A DNA stretch of 64,000 bases from Galaxea fascicularis (GCA_948470475.1 OX419337.1:33374484-33438483), one strand, 5' to 3'; positions 10,328-21,432 are shown, counted from the stretch's first letter. A program made the numbers and translations. The notes: generated by a model from the letters alone, not told the origin.

Positions 10328-13300
10328 ATGGCTGCAAAAGACTCGGGTTATGATTCTTGGTCTCTGGAAGATTTAAGAACTGAAGCTAATAGTAGATCGA
10401 TTTGTTTCACTAGCAAAGATGGGATTAAGACGCTGGCGAGCAAGCTTAGGGTGCATGATAAGTTAATGGCTAATCCGGGTGATGTGTTCACGGGAGGTGA
10501 AGAAATGGAGCAGACCGAAACCGAGGGGCATTTGACTTTCGAGCAACGAGTGCAACTACAAGAACGAGAGCTAATGATGTTGGAATTGCGAAGGAAAATG
10601 CAAATGGAAGAACGGGAGGCCGAAAAGGAGAAAAGGGAGTATGAAAGACAGAGAGCGCGGGAGGAAGAAGAGAGATTAGTCAGGGAAGAGGAACGACTTA
10701 GAATTCTTAGGAGTGAGAAAGAACAGTTTGCTGTTAGAGAGACCGAAAGGCAATATAAGAGTTCCAATAAGCCTAGGTTTATGAAGATTAGAGAAATGCG
10801 GGAAGAGGAAGACATAGATGATTACTTTAGAATATTTGAAATGACGGCGAAAGCGCAGTCTCTTCCGGAAAGTGAGTGGGTTGGCAATCTCGTTCCTAAG
10901 CTTACAGAAAAAGCCAAATCAATTTACTTGGAGATCCCGGACCCCAAATGTCAAAATTACCATGAAAGCAAAAACATCATTATTAAAGCTTATCAGCTAA
11001 CTGCAGACCATTACAGATTCAGATTTCGAACCTCAGAGAAACAACCAGAGGAAGACTTTGTTCAGTGGGGAAATCGGACAAGAAGGTATTTGAATCGTTG
11101 GATGGAAGTTGCAGGGGCTGCTAGTGATGCTGAGATGATTTTGGAGCAAATAATGATTGAGAGGCTCCTGGATGCGGTAAGCCCAGAGCTAAGAGCTTGG
11201 TTGAAAGAGCAAAAGCCAACTACTGCAGAAGAGCTTGGAAATCTAGCAAACTTACATGTACAAGCGAGGAAAGGACCACTCGTCGCAGGTAAATATGCTT
11301 CGTTTGGTAGAGGGCAGGGTTTTAAACAAAGGAAGGAAATGAACGTAAAAAAGGATGTGCCTCCACCCGAAAGCAAGCATGATTCGCGTAAGCAGAATCC
11401 CGTTTCGCCCAACGTTAAGAATACAAGGCCCGAAGTAACTTGTTTTAAATGTGGCAAGAAAGGGCACATGTCGTTTAACTGTGGGAGGACCCGCAACCCT
11501 ACCTCCCAAGGGTACCTGCTCTGTATGACTCCCCTTAACTCGGAGAAAACAGAGTTTCCACCGTGCAATGTTAAAGGCAGGATAGCGGGTAAACCTGCAG
11601 AGATGATAGTTGATTCTGGGTGTACTAGAACCCTTGTCCATAAAAGGTTTGTTAGCGATGATTCTTTAACCGGGGAGAAAATGACAGTTTTGACTGCAGC
11701 AGGTGAACGACTGGTTATACCTTTAGCATGGGTAGAATTTGAAAGCGAACATGGCAGGCATAGGGAATTGGTAGGGGCATTAGACAAGTTACCAGTTGAC
11801 TGTCTACTCGGTAGATCTTCATTCGGTAAAACCCTTTCTAAACAAAATGTCCTGGATCAATGGGAGAACAATACATCGATTCATAGCTTGGAAAGCAATG
11901 AAGCTTTTGTGCTAACTAGGCGGCAGAAAGTATTACAGGAAGCCCAGAAACAAGCGGATGAAGTAGTGGATCGCGAAAACGCACTTGCAGTTAGGAATCT
12001 GTCCAAAAAAGAGACGAAGAAGGAAGGTCTGAGAAAGGGTGATCTACCAACACTCTTTGAAGAACCAGAGCGAGGCGAGATTGACGAGGAAAGTCCAAAG
12101 GGGGTTGTTGAAGAGTCAGGTATGGAGAATTTATTGCTTAACATTTTGGATAGAAATAGGGGCCAGGTTATCGAAGATCAGCGAACCGACGTGACGCTCG
12201 ATAAGGCACGTAGTAAGGCGCTTCAGAAAGCACCCGAGGAAGGAAATAGTTATTTCATTGAAAATGATTTGCTCATGCATCGCAAGTTTTTGGAAGATGT
12301 ACATGATGGGGTGAGGTATGTTGACCGTGTGGTTGTCCCAGAAGCCTATAGAAATGAAATTCTTCGCGTCGCCCATACTATCCCTTTAGCTGGTCACATG
12401 GGTTCCACGAAAACATTGAATCGCATAGAAGTGCATTTCTTTTGGCCTGGTATTAGCCTTGATGTTCGAAAATACTGCGCGACCTGCCCACAATGTCAGT
12501 TAGTAGCACGCAAGATGAAGTCGCACAGGGCACCACTTAATCCAGTGAAACCAGAAACGGAACCGTTTCGTAAGATAGCCATTGACATAGTGGGTGAATT
12601 ACCTCGAACAACTACAGGGTACAAATACATTTTAACAATAGTCGACTATGCAACGCGTTACCCAGAGGCCATACCTCTCAGGAATACAAGTTCGAAAACA
12701 ATCGCAGATGCTCTTGTTCAGTACTTTTGCAGGGTAGGAATCCCAGAGGAATTGGTTTCAGATCAGGGTTCTAATTTCATAAGCAACCTCATGGCGCAAT
12801 TGTATGATCAGTTAGGAATTACCAAGATTCAAACTTCAGTATATCACCCAGAAGCAAACGGTCTGGTTGAACGTTTCAACGGTACTCTGAAGCGGATGCT
12901 CAAAAAGTTTGTCCGAGAGCGGGTGAAAAATTGGGACAAGTTCCTCCCTTATCTGCTGTTTGCCTACAGAGAGGTCCCATGTGAATCCACTGGATATTCT
13001 CCTTTTGAGTTACTGTATGGTCAATCAGTCCGTGGGCCGTTAGCTGTTATAAAAGAAACATGGTTAGAGAAACACCCTTCTAAGGAAAGCCTGGTGAGCC
13101 ATGTCCTAAAAATCAGAAGACGACTCGCGATGATGCAGAAAGCGGTTCAAGAGCACATGACGAAAACGCAACGAACACAAAAACGCCTGTACGACGTTCA
13201 CAGCTCTAAAAGACGTCTGGAAGTTGGTGACAAGGCTTTGGTCTTGTTACCCACCCCAGGAAGCAAGTTGGAGGTTTGTTGGCAAGGCCCTTTCAAGGTT

Positions 13301-14902
13301 ACCAAAGTGTTAAATGACGGGCTTAACTACGAGCTAGATACAGGCAAAACACACAAGCAGCATCGAACGTATCACATTAACCTTCTCAGTAAATGGCAGA
13401 GTCGTGATGAAATAGCCGCGTTGGTTATGCCAGAGTCCTCAGAGATGCCTCTGCCACATGAACGGGATGTCCCTCAATTTACGTCGGATGAATCATGGGA
13501 AGACGTTGTCATTTCTTACGAGCTATCCGAACCTCAAAAAATTCAAGTGAAGAAATTGCTACAGGAGTACGCTGATGTGTTCTCTGGAAAACCAAATGTA
13601 ACGAACGCAGCAATCCATCAAATTGATACAGATGACTCCCCCCCAATCCGTTGTTCACCATACAAGGTCCCGCAAAGACTCGAAAGTGAGGTGAACAAAG
13701 AAATCGATAAGATGCTGGAGTTAGGCATAATTCGTCCTTCAAATAGTCCCTGGGCGTCCCCAGTTGTCATTGTTCCGAAACCAGACGGAACCATCCGATT
13801 TTGTGTCGATTACAGGAAGCTGAACAGCGTAACAAAAATGGATGCATATCCGATTCCGTTAATGGAAAGGATGATAGAGAAGGTTGCTTCTGCCAAGTTT
13901 ATAACTACATTAGACTTGACGAAAGGGTATTGGCAAGTTCCCCTTGAGACGACTACAATTGAGAAATCGGCGTTCATTACTTCAAAGGGCTTATATGAGT
14001 TTCTTGTGATGCCATTTGGAATGAAGACAGCACCAGCCACGTTTCAACGAATGATGTCAGACGTGGTACTAAAAGGTTTTCATTTTGCTGATGCTTACAT
14101 AGATGACGTTGAGGTCGACACACCTTCTACCTTTGAACAACACCTGTTGGAACTTCGCCAAGTTCTAGATCGACTCCGAGAATGCAATCTTAATGCACGA
14201 CCCTCTAAATGCAAAATTGCTATGAAAACTGTAGATTTTGTAGGGCATCGTGTTGGCGGAGATAAGATCGAACCTCGTAAAGCTCTTATCCAGTCCATTA
14301 TTGAGTACCCCAGGCCAGCAACCAAGAAGGAAGTAAGATCCTTTCTAGGCTTGGTTGGTTACTATCGTAAGTTTATTCCAAATTTTTCTGAAAGAGCAGC
14401 TACCCTAACGGATTTGACAAGTGGAAAAAATCCCACAAAGGTGAAATGGCTTGACGTTCACGAGCGAGCATTCCTTGATTTAAAAGAAGCTATTCAAAAA
14501 CCTCCAGTCCTACGACCACCCCACTGGGATGAAGAATTTATTTTGCAAGTTGACGCTTCAAACAGAGGTCTAGGAGCTATTTTGTGCCAGAAAGGTAAGG
14601 ACGGAGAAGAGCACCCAGTAGCTTATGCTAGTAGGAAGTTGAAACCCAGGGAACAAAAACTTAGTACGACAGAGAAGGAATGTTTAGGCATTGTGTGGGC
14701 TGTGGAGTTATTTAGGTATTATCTATATGGCAGAACCTTTAAATTGCAGACTGACCACAACCCTTTGGTCTGGCTAAACCAAGTCCGCGATAAAAGCCGA
14801 AAGTTGTTGCGGTGGAGCGTTACTCTCCAAGAGTACGACATGCTTATAGAACACAAGAGTGGCAGAAATCACTGTAATGTGGATGCTCTAAGCAGAGTTT
14901 GA
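10328..14902 (+). CDS. Gag-Pol polyprotein, order Gag-PR-IN-RT-RH
   Basis: A single 1,524-residue frame. The frame is open further upstream, with an ATG at 10118 inside the LTR, but transcription probably starts near there, so the ATG at 10328, just after the primer site, is preferred. Gag: charged, coiled-coil-like E/R-rich segment (about 75-135), capsid-like region, and one CCHC knuckle (CFKCGKKGHMSFNC, residue 372 on). Protease: DSG at 429-431 with a later LLG. Integrase: HHCC zinc module from H683, then catalytic D753, D812 and E848 (35 residues between the last two), followed by a GPF-type C-terminal module near 986. RT: FxVDYRKLN-type motif, then YIDD at 1257-1260. RNase H: catalytic D1409 in QVDAS through DALSR at the end. 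No stop, frameshift or lost catalytic residue seen. Gag and Pol in one frame means no ribosomal frameshift is needed. Confidence 0.95.
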   Translation: MAAKDSGYDSWSLEDLRTEANSRSICFTSKDGIKTLASKLRVHDKLMANPGDVFTGGEEMEQTETEGHLTFEQRVQLQERELMMLELRRKMQMEEREAEKEKREYERQRAREEEERLVREEERLRILRSEKEQFAVRETERQYKSSNKPRFMKIREMREEEDIDDYFRIFEMTAKAQSLPESEWVGNLVPKLTEKAKSIYLEIPDPKCQNYHESKNIIIKAYQLTADHYRFRFRTSEKQPEEDFVQWGNRTRRYLNRWMEVAGAASDAEMILEQIMIERLLDAVSPELRAWLKEQKPTTAEELGNLANLHVQARKGPLVAGKYASFGRGQGFKQRKEMNVKKDVPPPESKHDSRKQNPVSPNVKNTRPEVTCFKCGKKGHMSFNCGRTRNPTSQGYLLCMTPLNSEKTEFPPCNVKGRIAGKPAEMIVDSGCTRTLVHKRFVSDDSLTGEKMTVLTAAGERLVIPLAWVEFESEHGRHRELVGALDKLPVDCLLGRSSFGKTLSKQNVLDQWENNTSIHSLESNEAFVLTRRQKVLQEAQKQADEVVDRENALAVRNLSKKETKKEGLRKGDLPTLFEEPERGEIDEESPKGVVEESGMENLLLNILDRNRGQVIEDQRTDVTLDKARSKALQKAPEEGNSYFIENDLLMHRKFLEDVHDGVRYVDRVVVPEAYRNEILRVAHTIPLAGHMGSTKTLNRIEVHFFWPGISLDVRKYCATCPQCQLVARKMKSHRAPLNPVKPETEPFRKIAIDIVGELPRTTTGYKYILTIVDYATRYPEAIPLRNTSSKTIADALVQYFCRVGIPEELVSDQGSNFISNLMAQLYDQLGITKIQTSVYHPEANGLVERFNGTLKRMLKKFVRERVKNWDKFLPYLLFAYREVPCESTGYSPFELLYGQSVRGPLAVIKETWLEKHPSKESLVSHVLKIRRRLAMMQKAVQEHMTKTQRTQKRLYDVHSSKRRLEVGDKALVLLPTPGSKLEVCWQGPFKVTKVLNDGLNYELDTGKTHKQHRTYHINLLSKWQSRDEIAALVMPESSEMPLPHERDVPQFTSDESWEDVVISYELSEPQKIQVKKLLQEYADVFSGKPNVTNAAIHQIDTDDSPPIRCSPYKVPQRLESEVNKEIDKMLELGIIRPSNSPWASPVVIVPKPDGTIRFCVDYRKLNSVTKMDAYPIPLMERMIEKVASAKFITTLDLTKGYWQVPLETTTIEKSAFITSKGLYEFLVMPFGMKTAPATFQRMMSDVVLKGFHFADAYIDDVEVDTPSTFEQHLLELRQVLDRLRECNLNARPSKCKIAMKTVDFVGHRVGGDKIEPRKALIQSIIEYPRPATKKEVRSFLGLVGYYRKFIPNFSERAATLTDLTSGKNPTKVKWLDVHERAFLDLKEAIQKPPVLRPPHWDEEFILQVDASNRGLGAILCQKGKDGEEHPVAYASRKLKPREQKLSTTEKECLGIVWAVELFRYYLYGRTFKLQTDHNPLVWLNQVRDKSRKLLRWSVTLQEYDMLIEHKSGRNHCNVDALSRV

Positions 14903-14986
14903 GCTTGTTGTACGTCCAACTTTATCATCAGTTCTCTCCTTTTCCTTTCTATTTTTGCGTCGTCCCACCCCAAAAATAGACTTGTT

Positions 14987-14997
14987 AAGGGGGGAGG
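14987..14997 (+). promoter_or_regulatory. Polypurine tract
   Basis: AAGGGGGGAGG lies immediately before the TG of the 3' LTR, the expected place for the plus-strand primer. Confidence 0.85.
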
Positions 14998-16013
14998 TGT
15001 CACGAAATTATTTAGTAGTTGTTTGCGTTTAGTTTAAGTTTTTGTTTTAGTGTGTTGTTTGGATTTTTGTCGTTCATTGTTACGTAACTTTGTTACGTAA
15101 CTCATGTAACATTTAACTATTTAATATTTAAACATTCTTAGTGTATTGTGTAGTTTAGATGTATGTTTCAGGAATTATGTAAATTTGTACAATTCAGCGT
15201 GTAACAGGTGTTCTTTCCAGTCACTTTCTTTATAGCGTTTGTTTTAAGTGTTAATTGTAGAAAAAATTACCATAAATATATAAATGTAAGTTGTACAGTT
15301 GTAGTGGGTTGTTGTGTGTAGCAGTTTTGTCGGTAGAGGGAGTAAAGCAAGAAAAAGAGAGACAAGGTGAAGGGCCTGTGGCCAGAAAGAGAAAAGTTTT
15401 ATTCACTATCAAGAGCCATTGGTAGGCGCCAGCCAAGAAATAACTTGCAATTGACGAAACACATTTGTCAGTGGTGGCGTAAGGATTGAGAAGAGTAACG
15501 TGCTGTGTGGCAATTGGGATCGTCCAAAGACCTTGTGCTAAGAAGAAAACGTCAGCTGTAAAGAAAAAGAAAAGGACGTAAAAGACGCGGGACAAGGTTG
15601 GAATCAAAGAGGAAGAAGAGGTTTGTGGTATTGGTTGGTGTGGTGTGGTGTGGTGTTGGTTAGGAGGAGACGCGGATAGTGAAACTGAACTGTGAACTGT
15701 TGTATATAATTTGTTATTATTGTATAGGTTTAAAATTACTTAAAGTTTAGGTTAGGAATCGCAATAGTTTAGTAATTAATTGTATTAATTGTTATAGAAT
15801 ATTTAGAATTAGTTTACTTAAGTGTTAATGCTGTTAATATCGAGTGTTTTTTTTTTATATATACTTTAATAAACATTAGTTATTGTAATTCATGGTGGTG
15901 TGTTGCGGGATTGTGGGAAGGGGTGCGTGTATTCAGTCATTGTTAGTTTCGGTGTTATTAGTCTTTGTTTTGCCATTTCTATCGTCAAGGGAATCTTCGG
16001 GGCTTACGCCACA
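14998..16013 (+). repeat. 3' LTR of the gypsy element
   Basis: 1,016 bp and essentially identical to the 5' LTR, ending GCCACA, then the target duplication GTGAC (16014-16018). Near identity indicates a recent insertion. Confidence 0.95.
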
Positions 16014-16108
16014 GTGACAGTGAAAATGATCTATAGGTCTGCAATGCATACATGTGTGGCTTACTAGACCACGTGACAGGCGCTCGATTCTCGTGGACAA
16101 ATAAATAA

Positions 16109-16285
16109 ATAGGCCATTTCCGATTTTATGTCTGCCTCCTCTTCAAAGCGAGTCTAAGTGCGAAGTTTTTGTGATGGTAATTAGTTCTACTTTATATATG
16201 AATGAAAACTAATTTTCATAAAAAAAAACTTCGCGCTTAGACTCGCTTTGAAGAGCAGGCAGACATGAACTCGGAAATGGCCTAT
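16109..16285. mobile_element. Foldback MITE, 60-bp arms
   Basis: Arms beginning ATAGGCCATTTCCGA run inward for about 60 bp with few mismatches (both contain CTTCAAAGCGAGTCTAAG), around a roughly 55-bp AT-rich centre. Non-coding. Confidence 0.8.
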
Positions 16286-16495
16286 CCGATCGTGGCATAA
16301 TGTGGTTACACACTTCATGTAAGCCACCCAAAAATTATCATTTGTGACGGCAGTCTCCAGATGTGACCTGAGAACAGTGCGCAGAGTATTCTGGACCGAG
16401 CATCTGAAATAGACTTCCGGTACCAGGCTGATGCGGGCTGCGCACCAGTTTCGCAGAGGAGCGCGTGTTTTACCGTTTGTGAGTACGAAATATAC

Positions 16496-16775
16496 GTGTT
16501 TGTTCTTTGCATTCTGCTATCGGGATTAGAATCCCAAACCCGAAGAGGTCCCAAAAGAACAAGAATACCGACTATTTTCTTTTGAATAAGTCATACCACT
16601 TGATGAAAAGTCTCTATTAATTTTTATACGGATCCGTGCCAAGAACAACCAGGCAGCAATAAAACGTCTGACTCATAGCGTTCGAAAGGTGCACAGATCT
16701 CTTCGCAAGGAACACATGGACATATATTCATGTTGTCTGCGAGCAAGTAGATTCGGTTTAAACAAAAGGCAACCA
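16496..16775. repeat. Diverged duplicate block, copy B
   Basis: Same-orientation match to 1990-2310 with small indels. Confidence 0.6.
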
Positions 16776-18995
16776 AAGGTTCAAAAGGGCTTATGTGAAC
16801 GAACCAACGTTATTAAAGAAAAACAGAACATTGAGCGCTGAACAGAGACTCAATAGAGCTTCAAACTGGTGCGGATAATCATGAATTAACCGACAATCAA
16901 TCAGACGCCTCCTTCTGAGAACGTATTGATCGGTCAGTGTCTGCCACGACTGAAGTTATCGGTTTATCGAGGAAATCAAATGAAAAATGCAGTGTATGGC
17001 TCGATTTTACTTTAATGCTTTCTTCTTGATCCTCAAAGGCAAGTATTTCTTCAGTGCAAAAGTAATCGCAGTCGATAAACCACAATGAATGGAATTAATT
17101 GGATCAGTTGGCCTTGGCAGAAACCACAAATAGCGAGCGTGTTTGTGAAAAATGCACAGATCATCTCTGGCTTAAAACACCTGAAACATCCATACGTCGA
17201 TTGGCGATACTGTGAAATTAGACCTAACTGTTAGAGCCTCGTACCAGATTAAGTCGAGAAAACGAGACGAGCCGAAGCCGAAGCGAAACGGACGCGATGA
17301 AAGTATTCTGTATATATTACCAAAATTTGCAAGGAAGGGTTTTCTTTAACTTTCGTTTCATTATGTCTGGTCGCGAACGTAAAAGTTCATAAATCGAAGT
17401 TATTTTAATAATAAAAAGAATACTTCCAGAGCTTTAACTGCCTCTTTAAACTATTTCAGGCGGAAACAATGGGGCCTGAACATTAGCCTGCAAACAAGCT
17501 CCCCATTTGGGTTATTCTGAGAGATGGTCGCGTTGATTTGCTCTTGAATGGCGCGCGGTCAAAGCTTTGACCTGAACGTGGCCAAATTTCGCAAAATTTC
17601 CAAACTTGCGTGACATATGTTTATCGCGACCGTTGACAAAACCAGGATCGAATCGGATCGGAACGGATCGGTTCGGATCAGACTTGCAAAACCCAGACCG
17701 GATCAACGAAAGAGACATTTGTTGAAGGATCCTAGGAGGATTAGCCGGTTCGCAACAACAACAACAACAAGGCCACTACTTCCAGCGACTCTTCTTTAAT
17801 GATCTTGAAACACTTGTACGAAGTTGGCAAGCATAAGGTCTACAACAACTCTCTTTAACTGAGGATGCATCTCTATTTTTATACTGACCAGACAACTACC
17901 AGCTCAAGGCCAATGTAAGCTTACGTAAGCCTTTCTGTGATTGGCTATAAGAAGCCAATTTCCATAAAAACCTTCGATCCGTTGACCAAGTCTACAACGG
18001 CTTTTCTGTGAATTGTTACCATGGAGCTCGGGTTGTCCAGTCAACACAAAACAGGGTGAACAATGTAAAAATTACAAGGTTCAGGCTTATAAAATTAAGT
18101 TCGACAAAAACGATCTCAAAAGTATTAAACGTTGTTGTTTGAAAATTGTACAGGTTCTTGATTCAGTGAAGGTGTTAGCCTTCTTCATCAGAGGTGGTTG
18201 GCTAAAATTCTTCATAAATTAATTAAGTAGGTGGCCATTAGAATTCAGTGTCCAAATTATGTCTTCGGTGTGCTGCTGATTGGAAAAGTTACAACAATAA
18301 GTATTTATTTTTTACAAACACCTGAAAATTGCAAATATGGGTATTTGCATATTTCCATTTTAAAAGCTAAATATCTACTGTCACGAATTCGGTCAAAGAA
18401 CACGAATTCAATGAAGGTACGCGAGGAGGAATCACTTAAGGATAGCTAAAATTAAGGGCAGTAGTTATTTCCTGGAAAAGGTTGATGAAAGGTCAAGTTG
18501 GGTAAAAACGTACAAAAACATGTAATTGCTTTTGTGTAAAGAAGCTAATGGAATTATTTGCAGAAGAACCTAAATTAAAAATTTCTTGCAACAGGAAAGG
18601 TATCTGTGGTAACAGACACCTTGTTTTACACCGGATTCATGACAGGAGAATTTATCTGTTAATCATAAGTTAAAACAACTAAGTCAAGTATGAGATATCA
18701 TTATTAACCTGGGAAAATCACGTAGCGAAAGAAGTGAGTCAGCTGGTCTTTTCCTTTAGTACTTCCCGACACCAAATATAATTTCTATAATATATTAACT
18801 CGAAACAACTCTATTATGAATATTTTTCGTCAGTGACGATTTTTATCATTTAACACATTTAAAACGTTATGTGACTAAAAATATTTAGCCAATTCTGGAG
18901 CCTTTGGCCTTATATTCCTTATGTGCTCTGTTCACTACAACAAAAGATCTACCCGTTTCTCTGATATAACTCCACGAAAAATCTGCGCTAGGAAT
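16776..18995. other. Intergenic, no gene recognised
   Basis: Only short open frames without domains. A run of GGATCGGWWCGGATC-like repeats at about 17643-17680 is the one local irregularity. Confidence 0.4.
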
Positions 18996-19029
18996 TTCAT
19001 AGACAACGTCAAGTTGTCAAGTTGTAAAT

Positions 19030-19330
19030 CTAACGATGGTCGTGAACGTCTTGCTGAAGCCTTTGCAAATGATGCATAGCCTGGTGACCATTGAATTTAA
19101 TATCGCCTCTATCATCGACAAAGGCAGTCATCGCATTAGAAAGTTTTTGGAATCTTGGCACACCACGACTATCCCCAATGCGGACCAATTGTCTACTCAA
19201 AGGACAATACAACAAACTTTAAAGTTTATTTTCATAATTCGATTCTTTTGCATTCTTTCATCACACTGCTTTATGAGAATTCTAAGCTCCTCTTTCGTCA
19301 TTTAGGAAGTCGATGTTTCTCAAAATATTT
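19030..19330 (+). pseudogene. Retrotransposon debris (C-terminal nuclease-like tail)
   Basis: The frame at 19036-19305 contains an IIDKGSHRIRKFLESWHT stretch followed by a PNAD motif. I recognise this as resembling the tail found after GIY-YIG-like nuclease regions in some cnidarian retroelement proteins; the match is from memory and by eye. Surrounding frames are interrupted. Low certainty; it could be another repeat-encoded fragment. Confidence 0.3.
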
Positions 19331-19591
19331 TTAACCAGAGCACGTTTTCCGTTGCTAAGGTACGGTTACTACTCAAGTGCAATTTCACTTCCGGTCAGCC
19401 AAAATATTTTCGCGCGCTTTTTTCGGCGCGGCCTGTCGCCGATTCAAGCCTCTTTTTTTTTACTTCGTTGCAACAAACACAAGAAAAACGTTTTGTTTAC
19501 ATTTTTATGGATTAATCTTCTGCAGTTACGTTTACAACATGTGAGTCGTACCTTTATTTTTTAAACTTGAGTGTTCTGAGTTGAAAATTAA

Positions 19592-20145
19592 ATGTCATCC
19601 ACGTACGGGCGTAAACAGAAAGCCACAGCGATGGCTGCATGTCGATGGGGAAATCTCGAAAAGGTGACAGTAAAAGATTTCCGGTGTCAGGTTGGGAATC
19701 GAAATCTCAAAGATGCGGAGACACAAACTGAAATTAGTATTGCGCTATCATCACCTGCAAACTTCAAAGGAAACCCTGTGCTTGAAAGCAACTCTATCAC
19801 AAGAATTTCATTCTTACATCAAAAATGCTAACCACTCGATAGAAAACCTGACTGATAATGGTGAGCTCGAAACTTGTGATGGACAACTCCTCCTTACAAC
19901 ATAAGCCTCGCTTGAGAACCTAGTTAACAGTAATTTAAGTAATCTAAAACACTGTGACTGTGAAAAAGAAACTGAATTCGAATTTTGTTCGGTAAAACAA
20001 AACACAGTTGAAGAGTTCGAGTTCGAGTTCAGGTGTAGTCGATGTCAGGGGAAAAAAGTCAACTTGAAGAGTAGCATTCCTGTCGTTAAGGCCCTGGCAA
20101 ACGAGGATACATTGTTGCGGACACATTGTTGCTCATGATGCCTTT
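19592..20145 (+). pseudogene. Unrecognised coding-like fragment
   Basis: Open frame 19592-19831 (79 codons), followed after a stop and frame change by a further stretch (about 19945-20140) with a CSRCQGKK-type zinc-finger-like piece and a FEFEF run. No family recognised. The broken frame suggests old transposon sequence rather than a host gene. Confidence 0.25.
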
Positions 20146-20339
20146 TGGGTGCGCGGGACACAAAATGCTTTTGAATTGTTAGTGCACAGAAAATTAAGGG
20201 GGGACTAACTTAACTACAAAACTGTTGCTATGGAAAGTTCCCAACCCTTGTCTCTTGGAAACTCTAACGTGCACAGACAAGCTGTCTGGCTATTGGTCTT
20301 CCTTATTGGTCAGCTTGCGTGTTTGTTTAGCTAGCACAT

Positions 20340-20367
20340 CTCAAGAGCACTACTGAGTGCTCTTGAG
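20340..20367. repeat. Perfect 11-bp hairpin
   Basis: CTCAAGAGCAC and its exact inverse flank a six-base loop. No neighbouring gene; role unknown. Confidence 0.5.
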
Positions 20368-20984
20368 CTGAGCTGCGGATCCTTTGAAGTTTTGAGCTAC
20401 CCCGACTCTTTTTCAAGCAAGCAAGAAATGTTGTGCTGGGTCGGTCACACCTGTGACGGAGTCTGGCTATATTTTTACAATCAAAAAGGTTTTCAAGATT
20501 TTCAAGTCACAACCATATTTGGTAAATCACATGACCAGAACAGAAAAAAGCCTCGAGTGGTGTACACTTCTGGATATCGAAAAAGGTGCCAATGGTTAAC
20601 GATCACTAAGGTGCAAAACTCTACGTACATATCGATTTTTGAAATTCGCGTTACTGTGAGATTTATGACGTCATAAGCACGTAAATTATCATTGTAGTTA
20701 TGTACGTTAACAACAATTGCTTACGTAGGCTTGTAAAGAAAGCTGGGATATTTCCGATTGGCTAAAAAAATCGGAACTACACAATTTTCTCCAAGTTTTA
20801 GGAATTTTTCTCTCTGAAGCGCGGTTAGGGCCTGGGCAAGTTGCGCATGCGCAATAGCAATTTAAAAACTTCACATTTTTCACCAATAAAACACCGAAAA
20901 AACAGTGTTTTACAAATATAATCCGTAAAAACCTGTAGTTAAGTCTGTAGTTAAGTTAGTCCCTCCCTAGGCCATTTAGTTAAA

Positions 20985-21144
20985 ATACATTTTTCTGTGC
21001 GTGATGAGTATATGAAATGAATCATATGAACTGCGGAAATGAAATTAAATGAAGACTGATCCTCGCAGTTATGCAAGCAATTATATGAAAATGCGTAAAG
21101 AAGCCCGAAAAAAAAAAAAAAGGACTTCAACGGGGTTGAACCCA

Positions 21145-21185
<41 letters not shown>

Positions 21186-21193
21186 CTGAAGCC
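20985..21193 (-). mobile_element. tRNA-derived SINE
   Basis: On the minus strand the head (21122-21193) has tRNA form: GGCTTCA acceptor arm pairing with TGAAGTC, A box AGCTCAGTTGG, and B box GGTTCAACCCC. A 15-base T run and a body containing GGCTTCTTTACGC and AGTTCATATGATTC follow. The anticodon stem is mismatched, so this is a SINE head, not a tRNA gene. Confidence 0.7.
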
Positions 21194-21254
21194 ACTGACA
21201 TTGGGAGCAGGTCAATTATATTGTAGGTTCTTATGTTCCCGTGAAAGTAAACAA

Positions 21255-21432
21255 TGTCAGTGATGGGTATATGAAACGAATCATATGAACTGCGGAAATG
21301 AAATCAAATGAAGACTGATCAACCCCCGTTGAAGTCCTGAATTGTTTGTTTTCAGGCTTCTTTACGCAATTGCAAAAGATGGGGGGGGGGGGGGGGGCAT
21401 AACTGCGAGGATCAGTCTTCATTTGAGGCATT
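21255..21432. mobile_element. Rearranged, partly inverted SINE copy
   Basis: Bases 21255-21320 repeat the SINE tail in the same orientation as the copy at 20985. From about 21325 the body reappears in the opposite orientation, interrupted by a run of about 18 G. The result is an inverted SINE pair. Confidence 0.55.

Larger units (their letters stand above)
9223..16013 (+). mobile_element. Complete Ty3/gypsy LTR retrotransposon, integrase-before-RT (Gmr1-like)
   Basis: A 6,791-bp element bounded by 1,017- and 1,016-bp direct LTRs that begin TGTCACG and end GCCACA, flanked by GTGAC on both sides. A primer-binding site follows the 5' LTR, a purine tract precedes the 3' LTR, and one open frame (10328-14902) encodes Gag and Pol. 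Domain order is Gag, protease, integrase, RT, RNase H. The sequence of RT and RNase H is plainly Ty3/gypsy, but integrase precedes RT as in Ty1/copia. Established knowledge: this arrangement defines the Gmr1 group, first described in fish and other deuterostomes. Every part is intact, so the element may be autonomous. It has inserted 3' to nothing recognisable, about 1.1 kb upstream of the TRIM gene start. Confidence 0.95.

Noticed and set aside
11062..11787. 241-codon minus-strand frame
   Set aside because: Shadow of the gag-protease coding strand.
21122..21193. Functional tRNA gene on the minus strand
   Set aside because: The base before the putative anticodon is C, not T. The anticodon stem has a mismatch, and a SINE body and T run follow directly.
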